Source: Vibrio sp. AND4
GTDB taxonomy: Bacteria > Pseudomonadota > Gammaproteobacteria > Enterobacterales > Vibrionaceae
DNA length: 64,000 nt
Direction of reading: 5' to 3'
NCBI RefSeq assembly: GCF_000171815.1
Contig: NZ_ABGR01000003.1
Coordinates: 62,001 to 126,000, forward strand
Shown: positions 8,171 to 16,927 of the stretch, piece after piece
Numbering within the stretch: position 1 is the stretch's first letter
Layout: each line of letters starts with the position of its first letter
Notes under the pieces: generated by a model
Databases searched by the model: none
What the model was told of the DNA's origin: nothing
What the model saw: only the letters and a program-made list of their open reading frames with translations
Program-made: the position numbers and the translations under genes

Positions 8171-8368
8171 ATCATTTACCTTGTATATAACCAATGTAAC
8201 CAAATGATACTTAATGCATTTATGATCTCAAGATGAATATGAAATAAATAACACTTCAACTCGGATAAAGGCGATATATTGCAGACCGTTCAATGTGCCA
8301 CTGACAAAGTTTGCTATCGCTCTAGATTGGCACCTAGACTGCCTTTAACCAAACCTTAACAATATTAT

Positions 8369-8665
8369 TTAGATGTATTTATCTCGTTCATCCAAGCATT
8401 CATCTGAGGCCATTTCGAACTCGCGGCATATCCAAGGGCGATTTTCATAGATAGTGCACATAAGGGTATCCCTGTCGAGAGCGGCGCACCATCCATCATA
8501 CAAACGCTTCATTGTCTCACCACCATACTGATCTCGTTTTATAAATTGCTCTGGTACACCTGTATCAGAAATGATCATGACTTCCAGGCGGCAACAACAT
8601 GCTTTACAGTTTGAGCAAGATACTTTGAAGGAGTCGTTCGGCTCAGTAGTGATGGGTATGTTCAT
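8369..8665 (-). CDS. YkgJ-type cysteine-cluster protein
   Basis: 98 residues. The N-terminal CSNCKACCCRLEV is the YkgJ/UPF0153 CxxCxxCC cluster, and further cysteines occur in WCAALD, MCTIYENRPWICREFE and DEC, matching the conserved CxxY..RPxxCR pattern. The family is thought to bind zinc or an Fe-S centre; no reaction is known. Standalone gene on the minus strand; the peculiar extra cysteine run (CCC) is within family variation. Confidence 0.85.
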   Translation of the reverse strand: MNIPITTEPNDSFKVSCSNCKACCCRLEVMIISDTGVPEQFIKRDQYGGETMKRLYDGWCAALDRDTLMCTIYENRPWICREFEMASDECLDERDKYI

Positions 8666-8738
8666 AGGTAGCTACAGTTCGTTTAATTACACATAATACC
8701 GTAAATCAAGAACGATTGATCTTCATTTATGAGATTAA

Positions 8739-8863
8739 CTATCTTGTCATTGGTTTCGCCATAAAAACAGGCAGGTAGAGTATGATGATACCAACACCGA
8801 GGAGAACAATGAAAAATAGTAATAGTGTGAGGTTTAGGGGCAGGATTAAATAAATCCAATCAT
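8739..8863 (-). pseudogene. Possible frameshifted small membrane-protein ORF
   Basis: AAAGG followed by ATG at 8861-8863 reads five codons (MIGFI) into a stop, while another frame continues without a start codon as a hydrophobic segment (LILPLNLTLLLFFIVLLGVGI, residues in pieces) and ends FMAKPMTR-stop at 8739. Joined by a one-base shift these make a ~41-residue single-span membrane protein. It could be a decayed small gene, a programmed frameshift or a sequencing error. Weak evidence, based only on composition and the ribosome site. Confidence 0.3.
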
Positions 8864-8957
8864 TACCTTTAAAATCAGTAAGTTAATTAAAAATCAAAGT
8901 CGAGTGACGCTTGGTGTAAGCCAGATCTAAAAGGTAAAAGGTGACGTTTGACAGCAA

Positions 8958-9173
8958 TCAAAAGTCGTTTGGCGTATCGTGAATAAATACGCAAACCTGA
9001 TTAGTTTTGCGTAAAAGCTTCTGACACAGTTTAATTTGCTTCTCTGACAGGGCTTGTTTACGGTTAAGTTGGTCAAGAAAACCTGAAAGCATGTCTCTGT
9101 CAAAATTACTCAACTTCTCCGAGTATAGGAGCAGTGTCGTATTTATAAGTTCAGGGAGGTTTCTCGAACTCAC
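8958..9173 (-). CDS. Small hypothetical protein (71 aa)
   Basis: GTG 9171-9173 is chosen as start because it overlaps the stop of the upstream 54-residue ORF by four bases (GTGA) and has GGAG 8 nt upstream. The product is a soluble helical protein (SSRNLPELINTTLLLYSEKLSN...DQLNRKQALSEKQIKLCQKLL). No family is recognised. Translational coupling to the motif protein upstream suggests the two work together. Confidence 0.55.
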   Translation of the reverse strand: MSSRNLPELINTTLLLYSEKLSNFDRDMLSGFLDQLNRKQALSEKQIKLCQKLLRKTNQVCVFIHDTPNDF

Positions 9174-9334
9174 AATCCCCACTCCTTATCCCATTCCCTT
9201 TGTTCCTCAATCTCTTCTATGCGTTTGCGAACCCCCATTGTTTTTAACTCTTCAGGTATCCGCTTAATCCCTTTTCCTTCGGGATTAATACTAAATTGCT
9301 TCTGCTTTTTTGTTGGTTTAGGTAGCTTACTCAC
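9170..9334 (-). CDS. Small basic protein with RKRIEEI..QREWDK C-terminal motif (54 aa)
   Basis: GTG start at 9332-9334, open to TGA 9170-9172. It is Lys-rich at the N-terminus (KLPKPTKKQKQF), has a middle PEGKGIKRIPEELKTMG, and ends RKRIEEIEEQREWDKEWGL. The end aligns without gaps to that of the 46-residue protein at 3248-3388. The ribosome site is weak, which is the main doubt; conservation of the motif and the GTGA coupling to the next ORF support it. Confidence 0.55.
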   Translation of the reverse strand: MSKLPKPTKKQKQFSINPEGKGIKRIPEELKTMGVRKRIEEIEEQREWDKEWGL

Positions 9335-9734
9335 ATATCACTCTATTTTGGTTGTTAACTGAATTTAGCACCGCGCATGTGTTGACTGGAAAGGTATCAG
9401 ACACCACACAAATGAGGATAGCAATGGATAACAATAATTCAATGACTTTCCGATGATTAGATAAGTACGGATTAGGTCAAGCATTGTAGATGACATAAAG
9501 ACAGACTTCTAAGAACAAACAGCTTGCCTGTTATTTAGCAAACTATTTATTCTAATATCTTGAGAATGCTTTTTGCGCCATAAATTCTGATTATGGCATA
9601 CACTCTTAATATACTACGCTTAATGTTTATCTTTATCCAAACCAAATATATCACTGACAACATTGATGCTTATCAATATATAAAATTAGCTATTCTACAA
9701 AGAATATTAGATGGCTTAAAGTAGGATAAAGCTT
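9335..9734. other. AT-rich intergenic gap
   Basis: 400 bases with no supported gene, hairpin or repeat. Very AT-rich towards 9540-9720; likely carries the promoter for the leftward small-ORF pair. Confidence 0.4.
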
Positions 9735-9935
9735 TTATTTTTTATTTATGTATCGCTCAGCATTTGCAAAAAGTCTATCGCATACTTTTTTCTGAACTAG
9801 ATATTCTGGTGAACCTTCGGTCATTGAGTCAAGATTTTCTTTCGCTTCCTGATACTCTTTTACCATCAGAGCAAATCGCTCTTCAAAGTTGTTTTTTTGG
9901 GTTTTCTTACTCGATTTTCTTGCTGGTTTTCTCAT
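9735..9935 (-). CDS. Small basic hypothetical protein (66 aa)
   Basis: ATG 9933-9935 is preferred to an upstream TTG. The first ~18 residues are very basic (RKPARKSSKKTQK), the rest is an amphipathic helix-rich segment (NFEERFALMVKEYQEAKENLDSM...VCDRLFANAERYINKK). The pattern suggests a nucleic-acid- or ribosome-associated small protein, but no family is recognised. It lies directly after the second cold-shock gene in the same direction; a bidirectional terminator separates them. Confidence 0.6.
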   Translation of the reverse strand: MRKPARKSSKKTQKNNFEERFALMVKEYQEAKENLDSMTEGSPEYLVQKKVCDRLFANAERYINKK

Positions 9936-10014
9936 GTAGCTTCTTACCTTACTAGAGCCCAAAGTTAATTTTTATTATTTTTCTGGTCTTTGGAGTCTTA
10001 ATTAACACTATAGT

Positions 10015-10046
10015 AAAAAGGTCTCATCGATAGAAGAGACCTTTTT
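10015..10046. terminator. Bidirectional Rho-independent terminator
   Basis: AAAAAGGTCTC and GAGACCTTTTT form a perfect 11-bp stem with A and T tracts on both sides, just after the second cold-shock gene. Confidence 0.88.
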
Positions 10047-10054
10047 AAAAATTC

Positions 10055-10267
10055 TTACGCTGGAGTAACGTTGCCTGCTTGTGGGCCTTTATTACCTTGC
10101 TCAACATTAAAAGAAACCTTTTGGCCTTCAGTTAATGTTTTAAAACCTTCACTAGCAATTGATTTGAAATGAACAAATAGGTCAGAACCACCGTTATCAG
10201 GAGTGATGAATCCAAAACCTTTTGATTCGTTAAACCATTTTACTGAGCCAGTTGTTTTATTTGACAT
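10055..10267 (-). CDS. CspA-family cold-shock protein (second copy)
   Basis: 70 residues from ATG 10265-10267; a much longer in-frame extension is leader RNA, not protein. The cold-shock domain is complete with RNP1 KGFGF and RNP2 LFVHF, and differs from the first copy (2504-2713) mainly in surface positions (e.g. PDNGGSD, KSIASEG). Acts as an RNA chaperone. The ~150-nt leader carries the same element as the first copy (10366-10418), so both are likely cold-induced by the same mechanism. Confidence 0.94.
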   Translation of the reverse strand: MSNKTTGSVKWFNESKGFGFITPDNGGSDLFVHFKSIASEGFKTLTEGQKVSFNVEQGNKGPQAGNVTPA

Positions 10268-10440
10268 AATATATCTCGATACATTGATTAAATTAAATAG
10301 AAAGCTACCAAATAAGGAATGAAGAATAAGGTATCGCAGAATGGGTATGACGAATTTAATCGAAAAACTGAGAAGATCTTGAACTAAATATACTATTAAT
10401 AACTCACCGTTTGAGCTTGCGTCACTATACACTAAGTGAA
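10268..10440 (-). promoter_or_regulatory. Promoter and leader of second cold-shock gene
   Basis: On the minus strand TATAGT is a likely -10, followed by TGACGCAAGCTC. Positions 10366-10418 hold the hairpin AGCTCA-AACGG-TGAGTT, then TATATTTAGTTCAAG..TTCTCAGT. Compared with 2335-2385 the hairpin stem changes in a compensatory way (CTCT/AGAG there, CTCA/TGAG here) while the tract after it is nearly identical. Confidence 0.6.
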
Positions 10441-10544
10441 AATAATAGATATGTATTTCTTTTTTTATTTTTAATCCATTTAAAATCAACAGCTTAAAAA
10501 GTGGCATTCAGGTGGCTTTGAGGTGCCTAGTTCAGCAATCAACG

Positions 10545-10570
10545 AAACACCCTTACTGTGAAGGGTGTTT
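10545..10570. terminator. Hairpin after FabG-like gene
   Basis: AAACACCCTT and AAGGGTGTTT pair across six bases, 24 nt after the SDR stop. The T-tract is short, so it is a modest terminator. Confidence 0.6.
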
Positions 10571-10593
10571 GTCATCTAAATTTTCTTGGTTAG

Positions 10594-11313
10594 CTATAGC
10601 ACTAAACCCCCGTCGATTTTGAGCACTTGCCCTGTAATATAAGCGCTCTTGTCTGAAGTGAGGAAAGAGACACCATTGGCAATATCTTGCACCGACCCCA
10701 TCCGACCTAATGGGGTTTTGTCCTCCATCATTTGAATGACTTTTTCTGGCAAGTTCTTAGTCATGTCGGTAACAATAAAGCCTGGTGCGACACAATTTAC
10801 GCGAATCTGGGCACCCTTTCTTGATAGTTCTTTTGCCCAGCCTTTACTCATCGAGATAACACCGCCTTTACTTGCGCCGTAGTTACTCTGACCGATGTTG
10901 CCGTCTGTACCCACAATAGAGGAGATATTGACAATACTGCCAGCCCCATGCTCTAACATCACAGCGGCGACACGTTGAGTAAGTAAGAATACTGCTTTTA
11001 AATTGACGTCAATCACGCTATCCCAATCTTGCTCTAGCATATCTGGTAACAGCGCATCACGCGTAATACCCGCATTATTGACCAGTGCATCGATTCTTCC
11101 ATGCTGCTTTACGATACTGCCTACGACTTCGCTGACGCCTGCGGCATCACATAAGTTAACTTGATAACTGCTTAGCTGAGCCGACTGGCTCCATTCTATC
11201 GGTGATACATCCAGCCCAACGACGTGGAATCCATCCTCTAGTAATTGCTCGCATATGGCTTGGCCAATACCGCGAGCCGCTCCAGTAACGACTGCTACCT
11301 TTTCCGCTTTCAT
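10594..11313 (-). CDS. FabG-like short-chain dehydrogenase/reductase
   Basis: 239 residues with all classical SDR marks: TGAARGIG (10-17) for NADP(H), NNAG (79-82), catalytic Ser in NISSIVG (~132) and Tyr145/Lys149 in YGASK. The PGFIVTDMT and IDGGLVL segments match the 3-oxoacyl-ACP / acetoacetyl-CoA reductase branch. It probably reduces a 3-oxoacyl thioester with NADPH. The gene stands alone, away from any fab cluster, so it is likely a second reductase (fatty-acid variant or PHB-type) rather than the essential FabG. Confidence 0.88.
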   Translation of the reverse strand: MKAEKVAVVTGAARGIGQAICEQLLEDGFHVVGLDVSPIEWSQSAQLSSYQVNLCDAAGVSEVVGSIVKQHGRIDALVNNAGITRDALLPDMLEQDWDSVIDVNLKAVFLLTQRVAAVMLEHGAGSIVNISSIVGTDGNIGQSNYGASKGGVISMSKGWAKELSRKGAQIRVNCVAPGFIVTDMTKNLPEKVIQMMEDKTPLGRMGSVQDIANGVSFLTSDKSAYITGQVLKIDGGLVL

Positions 11314-11728
11314 CTTGGTCTTCCTTAAATGTTGAGATTACAAGTTGCTTTTCCCTGGCGTTTTTCATTTTTATGCCTAGCTGCACTTCCCATACTCAGA
11401 GGTTTGCATACTGACTTAAACCATAACAACAGTCTGGGAGCCAGATGTGAACTAATCAAGACAGCTTGATGATAATTTGCGAAATAACAAATTTCAGTTG
11501 TCGATCTAACAACGCAACAAAGACGCTTTTATTGCACTGCTCACCTTTTAATTTTGCCCGATGGAACTAGCGCCCAAATTGTGCAGCAAAGTCACAATAA
11601 AAATGTGGTTTTGTTGTTTTTGTTAGCAAAACTATCGATTACATTTAAAAAGTATGGCGTACTTTTAAATGTAATCGCAAAAATGGACGCCTTACTAATA
11701 CAGATAACAAAAACTAACGAGAGCTAAA
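11314..11728. other. Divergent regulatory gap with large inverted repeat
   Basis: 415 bases between the SDR gene and the DUF1800 gene. No gene is seen. The outstanding element is the inverted repeat at 11636-11677 (listed separately). GAGAGC upstream of ATG 11729 is the ribosome site. Confidence 0.5.
11636..11677. promoter_or_regulatory. Near-perfect 18-bp inverted repeat, candidate operator
   Basis: Left arm CGATTACATTTAAAAAGTA and right arm TACTTTTAAATGTAATCG are reverse complements apart from one extra A, separated by TGGCG. It ends 51 bp before the DUF1800 start. There is no T-tract, so an operator for a dimeric regulator is more likely than a terminator. Confidence 0.55.
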
Positions 11729-13213
11729 ATGAATCAGAACTACACAGATGCAGCAAGAACATTGCTTCAATGCACGTTCGGGCCATCCCAACGCGACATT
11801 AATGATCTTGTTCAATCAGGGAATATCGAAAACTGGGTCAATCAACAAACGCTTATTGCCCCATCCTCTTGGTTGGCTCATTTTGAGCAAGATGAGCTCA
11901 AAGTTCCGAACTTATCACAAGGCTTGTATTACGCCAGCAGTTGGACGCGCATGACGGTAGAAGGACAGGATATCTTACGCCAGCGCATTGCGTATACCCT
12001 ATCTCAACTGTTTGTCGTTAGTGTAAAAGATCCCGCGTTTCGCTCGGTTTCTAGACGTCGTTACATGTGTAATTACTTCGATGGGTTACTTGACAATGCC
12101 TTTGGAAACTTCCGTGATGTGATTCGTTTTGCATCGAAGTCGCCAATAATGGGTGAGTATCTAACGTTTGTGAATAACGTGTCTAACGAATTTACTGCGC
12201 CAGATGAGAACTATGCTCGTGAGCTGTTGCAGTTGTTTACGCTAGGCCCAGTTAAACTGCGTAATAACGGTGAAGTACGTTTGGACAAAGAAGGTAACGA
12301 AGAGCCTTCTTACACCCAAGAAGACATCGAACAACTAGCGCGTGTATTCACTGGTTGGAAGTTTATTGATATTCGCGGAGACGAAAAATACAGCCAGCCA
12401 ATGTTGCCACGCGGTGAACACGACATGGGCGAAAAGCGTATTCTTGGTAAAACCTTTCCAGCAGGTGTGGGAGCAGAGGAAGAACTGGAAGCGGTGATCG
12501 AACATTTGATGAACCAAAATACGCTCTACACCTTTGTCACTAAATTCTTCATCAACAAGCTTGTAACCAGTAACCCAAGGGCTGGCTATATTCGCCGTGT
12601 ACGCCGCAAGTTCAAACGCTCTGATGGCGACATGAAAACCCTAGTGATCGCAATTCTCACTGACAGAGACGCCCTTCAATCTGGCAGCACTGTCGGGAAG
12701 TTACGTGATCCGATGACTGTGTTTACGCATGCCATGCGTGCATTACAAGTGAAGCGCCGTGAGGGCGTGATGATGTGGCCAAAACAGTTCAACGGGTATA
12801 GCCGAATGTTACCGCTGTCTGCGCCTTCTGTCTTTTACTATTACCAACCAGATGATGCACCGAACCATCCTGATTTTAATCATCTGGTTGCGCCAGAACT
12901 TAACGTATACCAATGGCATGACATCTACCAATACGGCATTCAGTTTCGTGAGCTTATCGCTCGTTTCGAGGAGGAAGGCAAAGATTGGTACATGGATGAG
13001 ACGCTGTTTAGCCGCTACTTAGCGTTTGATGACGAAGGCGTTGTGGATTACCTCAACGAACATTTGTTTGCTTACCAGATGAGCCTGCAAGCTCGTCAAT
13101 GTTATCTCGATTACCTCGCTCAGTGTCCAAGCCGCCAATCTAAATGGCGCAAAGAGATTAAGAATCTCGTTATGAACGCACTGCTTTCACCAGAATTCAT
13201 CATACAGGGATAA
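11729..13213 (+). CDS. DUF1800 family protein
   Basis: 494 residues. The opening AARTLLQCTFGPSQRDINDL, the central ENYARELLQLFTLG and the GHDxxxK-like EHDMGEKRILGKTFPAG segments are hallmarks of DUF1800. No signal peptide is seen in this copy. DUF1800 genes are almost always followed by a DUF1501 gene, as here (gap 5 nt), so the pair is an operon. The biochemical role is unknown; the partner's Tat signal points to a periplasmic or surface function. Confidence 0.9.
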   Translation: MNQNYTDAARTLLQCTFGPSQRDINDLVQSGNIENWVNQQTLIAPSSWLAHFEQDELKVPNLSQGLYYASSWTRMTVEGQDILRQRIAYTLSQLFVVSVKDPAFRSVSRRRYMCNYFDGLLDNAFGNFRDVIRFASKSPIMGEYLTFVNNVSNEFTAPDENYARELLQLFTLGPVKLRNNGEVRLDKEGNEEPSYTQEDIEQLARVFTGWKFIDIRGDEKYSQPMLPRGEHDMGEKRILGKTFPAGVGAEEELEAVIEHLMNQNTLYTFVTKFFINKLVTSNPRAGYIRRVRRKFKRSDGDMKTLVIAILTDRDALQSGSTVGKLRDPMTVFTHAMRALQVKRREGVMMWPKQFNGYSRMLPLSAPSVFYYYQPDDAPNHPDFNHLVAPELNVYQWHDIYQYGIQFRELIARFEEEGKDWYMDETLFSRYLAFDDEGVVDYLNEHLFAYQMSLQARQCYLDYLAQCPSRQSKWRKEIKNLVMNALLSPEFIIQG

Positions 13214-13218
13214 TCATC

Positions 13219-14565
13219 ATGAACTTAACACGACGTCGCTTTTTACAAACAGGTTCTGCTGGTGTAGGCGTATCTGCACTTAATCTTGCTGCCTTTCCTG
13301 CTTTTGCAACCTCATTCAATCAGTGCAAAAACGGCTATCGCGCCGTGGTAGGTATCGACCTTGCAGGTGGTAACGATGGCTACAATATGCTGATCCCAAC
13401 CGCCGCCCCTGCGAACAGCCAATACCAAGCGCTGCGCGGCAACTTAGCTTTGGATGAGACGAGCTGTATACACTTAGATGCTGTTAATGATAAAGCCAAA
13501 TTGGCATTAAACCCTGCCATGGCAGCACTAAAAACCTGTTGGGATAATGCTAGCCTTGTCCCCGTTGTGAACCTAGGTACGCTAACACAGCGCGTGAACA
13601 ACGTGGTTTACAGCAAAAATACTCGCCCCGCTCACTTATTCAGCCACTCGCATCAATCGACCATGGTGCAATCTCATGCGACCCAGTCTCTGTCAAAAGA
13701 GGGGTTTGGTGCGAAGACATCGACAGAGCTCGGCACCATGCTGCGAAGTTTAAATGAGCTGTCACCTATGTTTGATATTGGCGGCACGCAAGTTTGGACC
13801 AACTGCATTGACGCACAATCTAACTCCGTCGGCTCACAACCACCTAGCGATATCTTTAATGATCAACGATCGCGAGGTCTGTTTGATCAGCTTCAAAGCA
13901 CAGCCAGTTACGATAATGTTTTTCAGTCTCACTATGCCGGTGTCGCGGTGGACTCAACCAGAATGTATCAAGAGTTCAGCGCCATTTTGAATGCCGAGAT
14001 TACCGACATTTTCCCAGAGACACGCATCGGTAAGCAGCTAAAAGCGGTATTTAAACTGCTACTGCACAAAGATCAGTTCCAGCATCCTGCTCAGTACTTT
14101 AGTTGTAAATTAGGCGGGTTTGATACCCACTCTGCGCAAATTAGTCGCCAAACGGTTTTGCTACAAGAGTTGGCAGAAGCCATGGCTGCGTTCCAATTAG
14201 CACTAGAAAACAACGGCCTTTATGACCAAGTGACAACCTTCACCCATTCCGAATTTGGTCGTACTTTGATTCCAAACGGTACCGATGGTACGGACCACGG
14301 TTGGGCAAGCCACGCATTGGTCATGGGTGGTGGTGTAGCAGGAAAGGCGATTGTGGGTGAATATCCAGATTTATCTGATACAAGTCCTTACTTGCTCTCG
14401 CGTGGTCGTGTCATTCCGACCATCTCTTCCGATCAGCTTCATGCAAGTCTAATGGCATGGTTAGGGCTATCTGAAACAGGCATTAATCAATTATTCCCTG
14501 CGCTAGATAACACTTTGGCTGATTCAATCAAGCCTCAGACCCTCCCTTTGTTCAAATCTTGCTAA
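13219..14565 (+). CDS. DUF1501 family protein, Tat-exported
   Basis: 448 residues starting MNLTRRRFLQTGSAGVG, a twin-arginine signal with hydrophobic stretch and AFA cleavage region (~30). DUF1501 proteins belong to the alkaline-phosphatase/sulfatase-like superfamily; conserved pieces here are GGNDGYNMLIP, SHSHQSTM and THSEFGRT...GTDHGWASH, where Asp/His residues may bind metal. It follows the DUF1800 gene by 5 nt. The Tat route suggests folding with a cofactor before export. Substrate is unknown. Confidence 0.9.
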   Translation: MNLTRRRFLQTGSAGVGVSALNLAAFPAFATSFNQCKNGYRAVVGIDLAGGNDGYNMLIPTAAPANSQYQALRGNLALDETSCIHLDAVNDKAKLALNPAMAALKTCWDNASLVPVVNLGTLTQRVNNVVYSKNTRPAHLFSHSHQSTMVQSHATQSLSKEGFGAKTSTELGTMLRSLNELSPMFDIGGTQVWTNCIDAQSNSVGSQPPSDIFNDQRSRGLFDQLQSTASYDNVFQSHYAGVAVDSTRMYQEFSAILNAEITDIFPETRIGKQLKAVFKLLLHKDQFQHPAQYFSCKLGGFDTHSAQISRQTVLLQELAEAMAAFQLALENNGLYDQVTTFTHSEFGRTLIPNGTDGTDHGWASHALVMGGGVAGKAIVGEYPDLSDTSPYLLSRGRVIPTISSDQLHASLMAWLGLSETGINQLFPALDNTLADSIKPQTLPLFKSC

Positions 14566-14644
14566 TATAGAAGAAGATAAACGAGTAACTAAGCAATTTA
14601 TTAATAGTATGCATGGTTACTAATAAGAAAAAGCAGTGCTAACC

Positions 14645-14673
14645 AAAAGGCTCCGTTCTCGCGGGGCCTTTTT
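14645..14673. terminator. Terminator of DUF1800-DUF1501 operon
   Basis: AAAAGGCtCC pairs with GGgGCCTTTTT across a short loop and ends in a T-tract; it also sits just past the end of the convergent AraC-type gene. Confidence 0.8.
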
Positions 14674-14704
14674 ATCATTTTGCTTGTGGCCAGGCTGTCT
14701 TTCT

Positions 14705-15574
14705 TCAAAAGAAGCCTATCGGTAGATAAAAATCTAACTCAAATACTTCTTCATGATTAAGAAAATGGTTTTTGTGATAATGAACGTATGCTGGCGTTGA
14801 ACGTTGCTTAAAGCCCGAGTGCGGTAACCATTTCTCCAATACCATGCTGATCTGCGGTAACAATTCACCATACACACCTGTCAGTCGAAATACCGCATGT
14901 AAACCACCCGGTATGGTCATTTGATTCACAACTCCGCGATACTGAAGCGGCTGGTCAATCGCCATGCACGCCACGTAACGGCATTTGTCCAAATCAACCC
15001 ATGCAGGGTTAGAGTGATGCAAACCGTATTGAGTCGAGAAGTCACGGTGCTCTGAGTTAGCCCAAGCTTTTAACACCAGCCAAGCATTGCGGATAGAACG
15101 GTTGTAGCCCTCATGCCTTACATAAGCGGCGAGGCGTTGTGGCACTTCAATAATTTTGGGCTCTGGTAACGCTCGCCTAGCCACTCTGTGATAGCCCGCC
15201 GCGACCTCTGGGTCTTTTAAGTAAGGTTTCTCTGCCACTTGCAAATCATGTTTCCGCCAAGCACCAGGGGACAGGTTAAAAGACGCTTTAAACGCTCGAC
15301 TGAAAGACGACACCGAGCTGAAACCACATTTATTGGCAATCTCCAGCACCGATGATTTGGTATCGAACATCAACTGGTTTGCGGCGTATTCCATTCGCGT
15401 TCGACGAACGTATTGATGGATTGATTCCCCGACGGTCTCTTTAAAGATACGATGAAAGTGCTGCTCAGAATATGCGGCTATATCAGCAAGTTTTTTAGCG
15501 GGCAACTCTCTACTAATGTCTTGATGAATGTACGACAACACATCATTGATTCTGGAAATCTGTTGCTGACTCAT
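14705..15574 (-). CDS. AraC-family regulator with GyrI-like effector domain
   Basis: 289 residues. N-terminal double helix-turn-helix (LADIAAYSEQHFHRIFKETVGESIHQYVRRTRME...LEIANKCGFSSVSSFSRAFKASFNLSPGAWR, ~25-107) is a full AraC DNA-binding domain. Residues ~135-289 form a GyrI/SbmC-like small-molecule-binding domain (RLAAYVRHEGYN...CRYVACMAID...PGGLHAVFRLTGVYGEL...FELDFYLPI). This Rob/MarA-plus-GyrI layout senses hydrophobic or cationic compounds. It is divergent from the aminotransferase at 15779, its most likely target. Confidence 0.92.
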   Translation of the reverse strand: MSQQQISRINDVLSYIHQDISRELPAKKLADIAAYSEQHFHRIFKETVGESIHQYVRRTRMEYAANQLMFDTKSSVLEIANKCGFSSVSSFSRAFKASFNLSPGAWRKHDLQVAEKPYLKDPEVAAGYHRVARRALPEPKIIEVPQRLAAYVRHEGYNRSIRNAWLVLKAWANSEHRDFSTQYGLHHSNPAWVDLDKCRYVACMAIDQPLQYRGVVNQMTIPGGLHAVFRLTGVYGELLPQISMVLEKWLPHSGFKQRSTPAYVHYHKNHFLNHEEVFELDFYLPIGFF

Positions 15575-15778
15575 AAATTGATACTTTGATTAATTAGCAT
15601 AAGTGGACATGTTTAACAGCATAAATGGACACACCAAGAATGGCAATTACCATATAATGTTAATTCAAACCCGACCAATCACAGGAAGTTGTAACCAAGC
15701 GTTCTAATAAGCGAGAGTTAACTGTTATTTACTTCGATTGGTACAGAACCAAAATAAAAAATACGAGAAGCACAACAC

Positions 15779-16927
15779 ATGGAAATCGCAAAGTCACTGC
15801 AAAAAGTAAAGTCATCATACATTCGAGAGATCCTCGCTGCTGCTAGCGATAAAAACGTCATATCACTTGCTGGCGGCTTGCCCGACGCAAAAACCTTTCC
15901 AATCGACTTAATGAAGCCAACCCTAGAAAACTTGGCAAACATGCCGGAGGTTTTCCAATATGGTTCCACCGCCGGTTACGCCCCACTGCTTGAATTCCTA
16001 AATGGTTATTTCACATTACCTGAAACGCATACTGCAATGGTCACCACTGGCTCACAGCAGGGTTTGGATCTTATCGCGCGCGCTTACGTAAACCCAGGCG
16101 ACAAAATCGTAATGGAAGCACCGAGCTACCTCGGTGCGATGCAGGTCTTTGGCTTAGTTCAGGCAAACATAGTGACTGTCTCTCAAACAGAATTTGGTCC
16201 GAATCTTAAAGAGCTAGAACAGTGCTTCGCGGAACAAAAACCGAAAATGTTTTATGCCGTACCTGATTTCCATAACCCAACAGGGGTTTGCTGGGCACTA
16301 GAAACCCGTCAGAAAGTCGCAGCGCTTTGTATCCAATACAAGGTGACTTTTATTGAAGATGCGCCCTACCGCGAGTTGCGTTTCTCTGGTGAAGCACTGC
16401 CGCTTGTGTCGGATTTTTGCCCTCAGCATTCCATTGTATTGCGTTCATTCTCGAAAATCGCTTCTCCGGGCCTTCGCATCGGTGTGGTAACCGGTAAAAA
16501 CTCTTATCTAGAGCCGCTGATCAAAATCAAACAGGGTGCGGATCTGCATTCCAGCGTACCAATGCAAGCACTGCTGCACGGCTTGCTGCAACACGATAAT
16601 TTTGAAACCCACATCACCACCATTTGTCAGCTCTACAAGTCACGTTACGATGTGATGTACGCCGAGCTAGAAAAACAGCTTCCTAACTATTGTGTATTGA
16701 AACCTGTTGATGGTGGCATGTTCGTATGGGTGGAAATTCCAGAATGCGACACATTTGAACTCGCGAAATCACTGTTAGCGAATGGTGTTGCCGTCGTACC
16801 TAGCCCTGTGTTTTATCCAGAGGGGTCCAATGCGCGAGCAGCACTGCGCCTTAACTTCACGAATGCAACGCCTGATGAGCTTAAAATCGCCGTGACGCGT
16901 TTAGCCCATGTGCTGAACGCGCTGTAA
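15779..16927 (+). CDS. PLP-dependent class I/II aminotransferase
   Basis: 382 residues, fold type I. Key residues are visible: GGLPD (32-36), substrate/PLP loop GSQQGLDL (91-98), NPTG (166-169), Asp194 in IEDAPY, and the Schiff-base Lys226 in SFSKIASPGLRIG. It resembles the 2-aminoadipate / aromatic / valine-pyruvate aminotransferases related to the MocR catalytic domain, but lacks a DNA-binding domain. The substrate cannot be fixed from sequence. ATG 15779 has GAGAAGCACAAC upstream. Control by the divergent AraC-GyrI gene is inferred. Confidence 0.88.
   Translation: MEIAKSLQKVKSSYIREILAAASDKNVISLAGGLPDAKTFPIDLMKPTLENLANMPEVFQYGSTAGYAPLLEFLNGYFTLPETHTAMVTTGSQQGLDLIARAYVNPGDKIVMEAPSYLGAMQVFGLVQANIVTVSQTEFGPNLKELEQCFAEQKPKMFYAVPDFHNPTGVCWALETRQKVAALCIQYKVTFIEDAPYRELRFSGEALPLVSDFCPQHSIVLRSFSKIASPGLRIGVVTGKNSYLEPLIKIKQGADLHSSVPMQALLHGLLQHDNFETHITTICQLYKSRYDVMYAELEKQLPNYCVLKPVDGGMFVWVEIPECDTFELAKSLLANGVAVVPSPVFYPEGSNARAALRLNFTNATPDELKIAVTRLAHVLNAL

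Noticed and set aside
10268-10507. N-terminal extension of the second cold-shock protein
   Set aside because: The real protein starts at ATG 10267 by family length; the upstream codons correspond to the untranslated leader with the shared RNA element.
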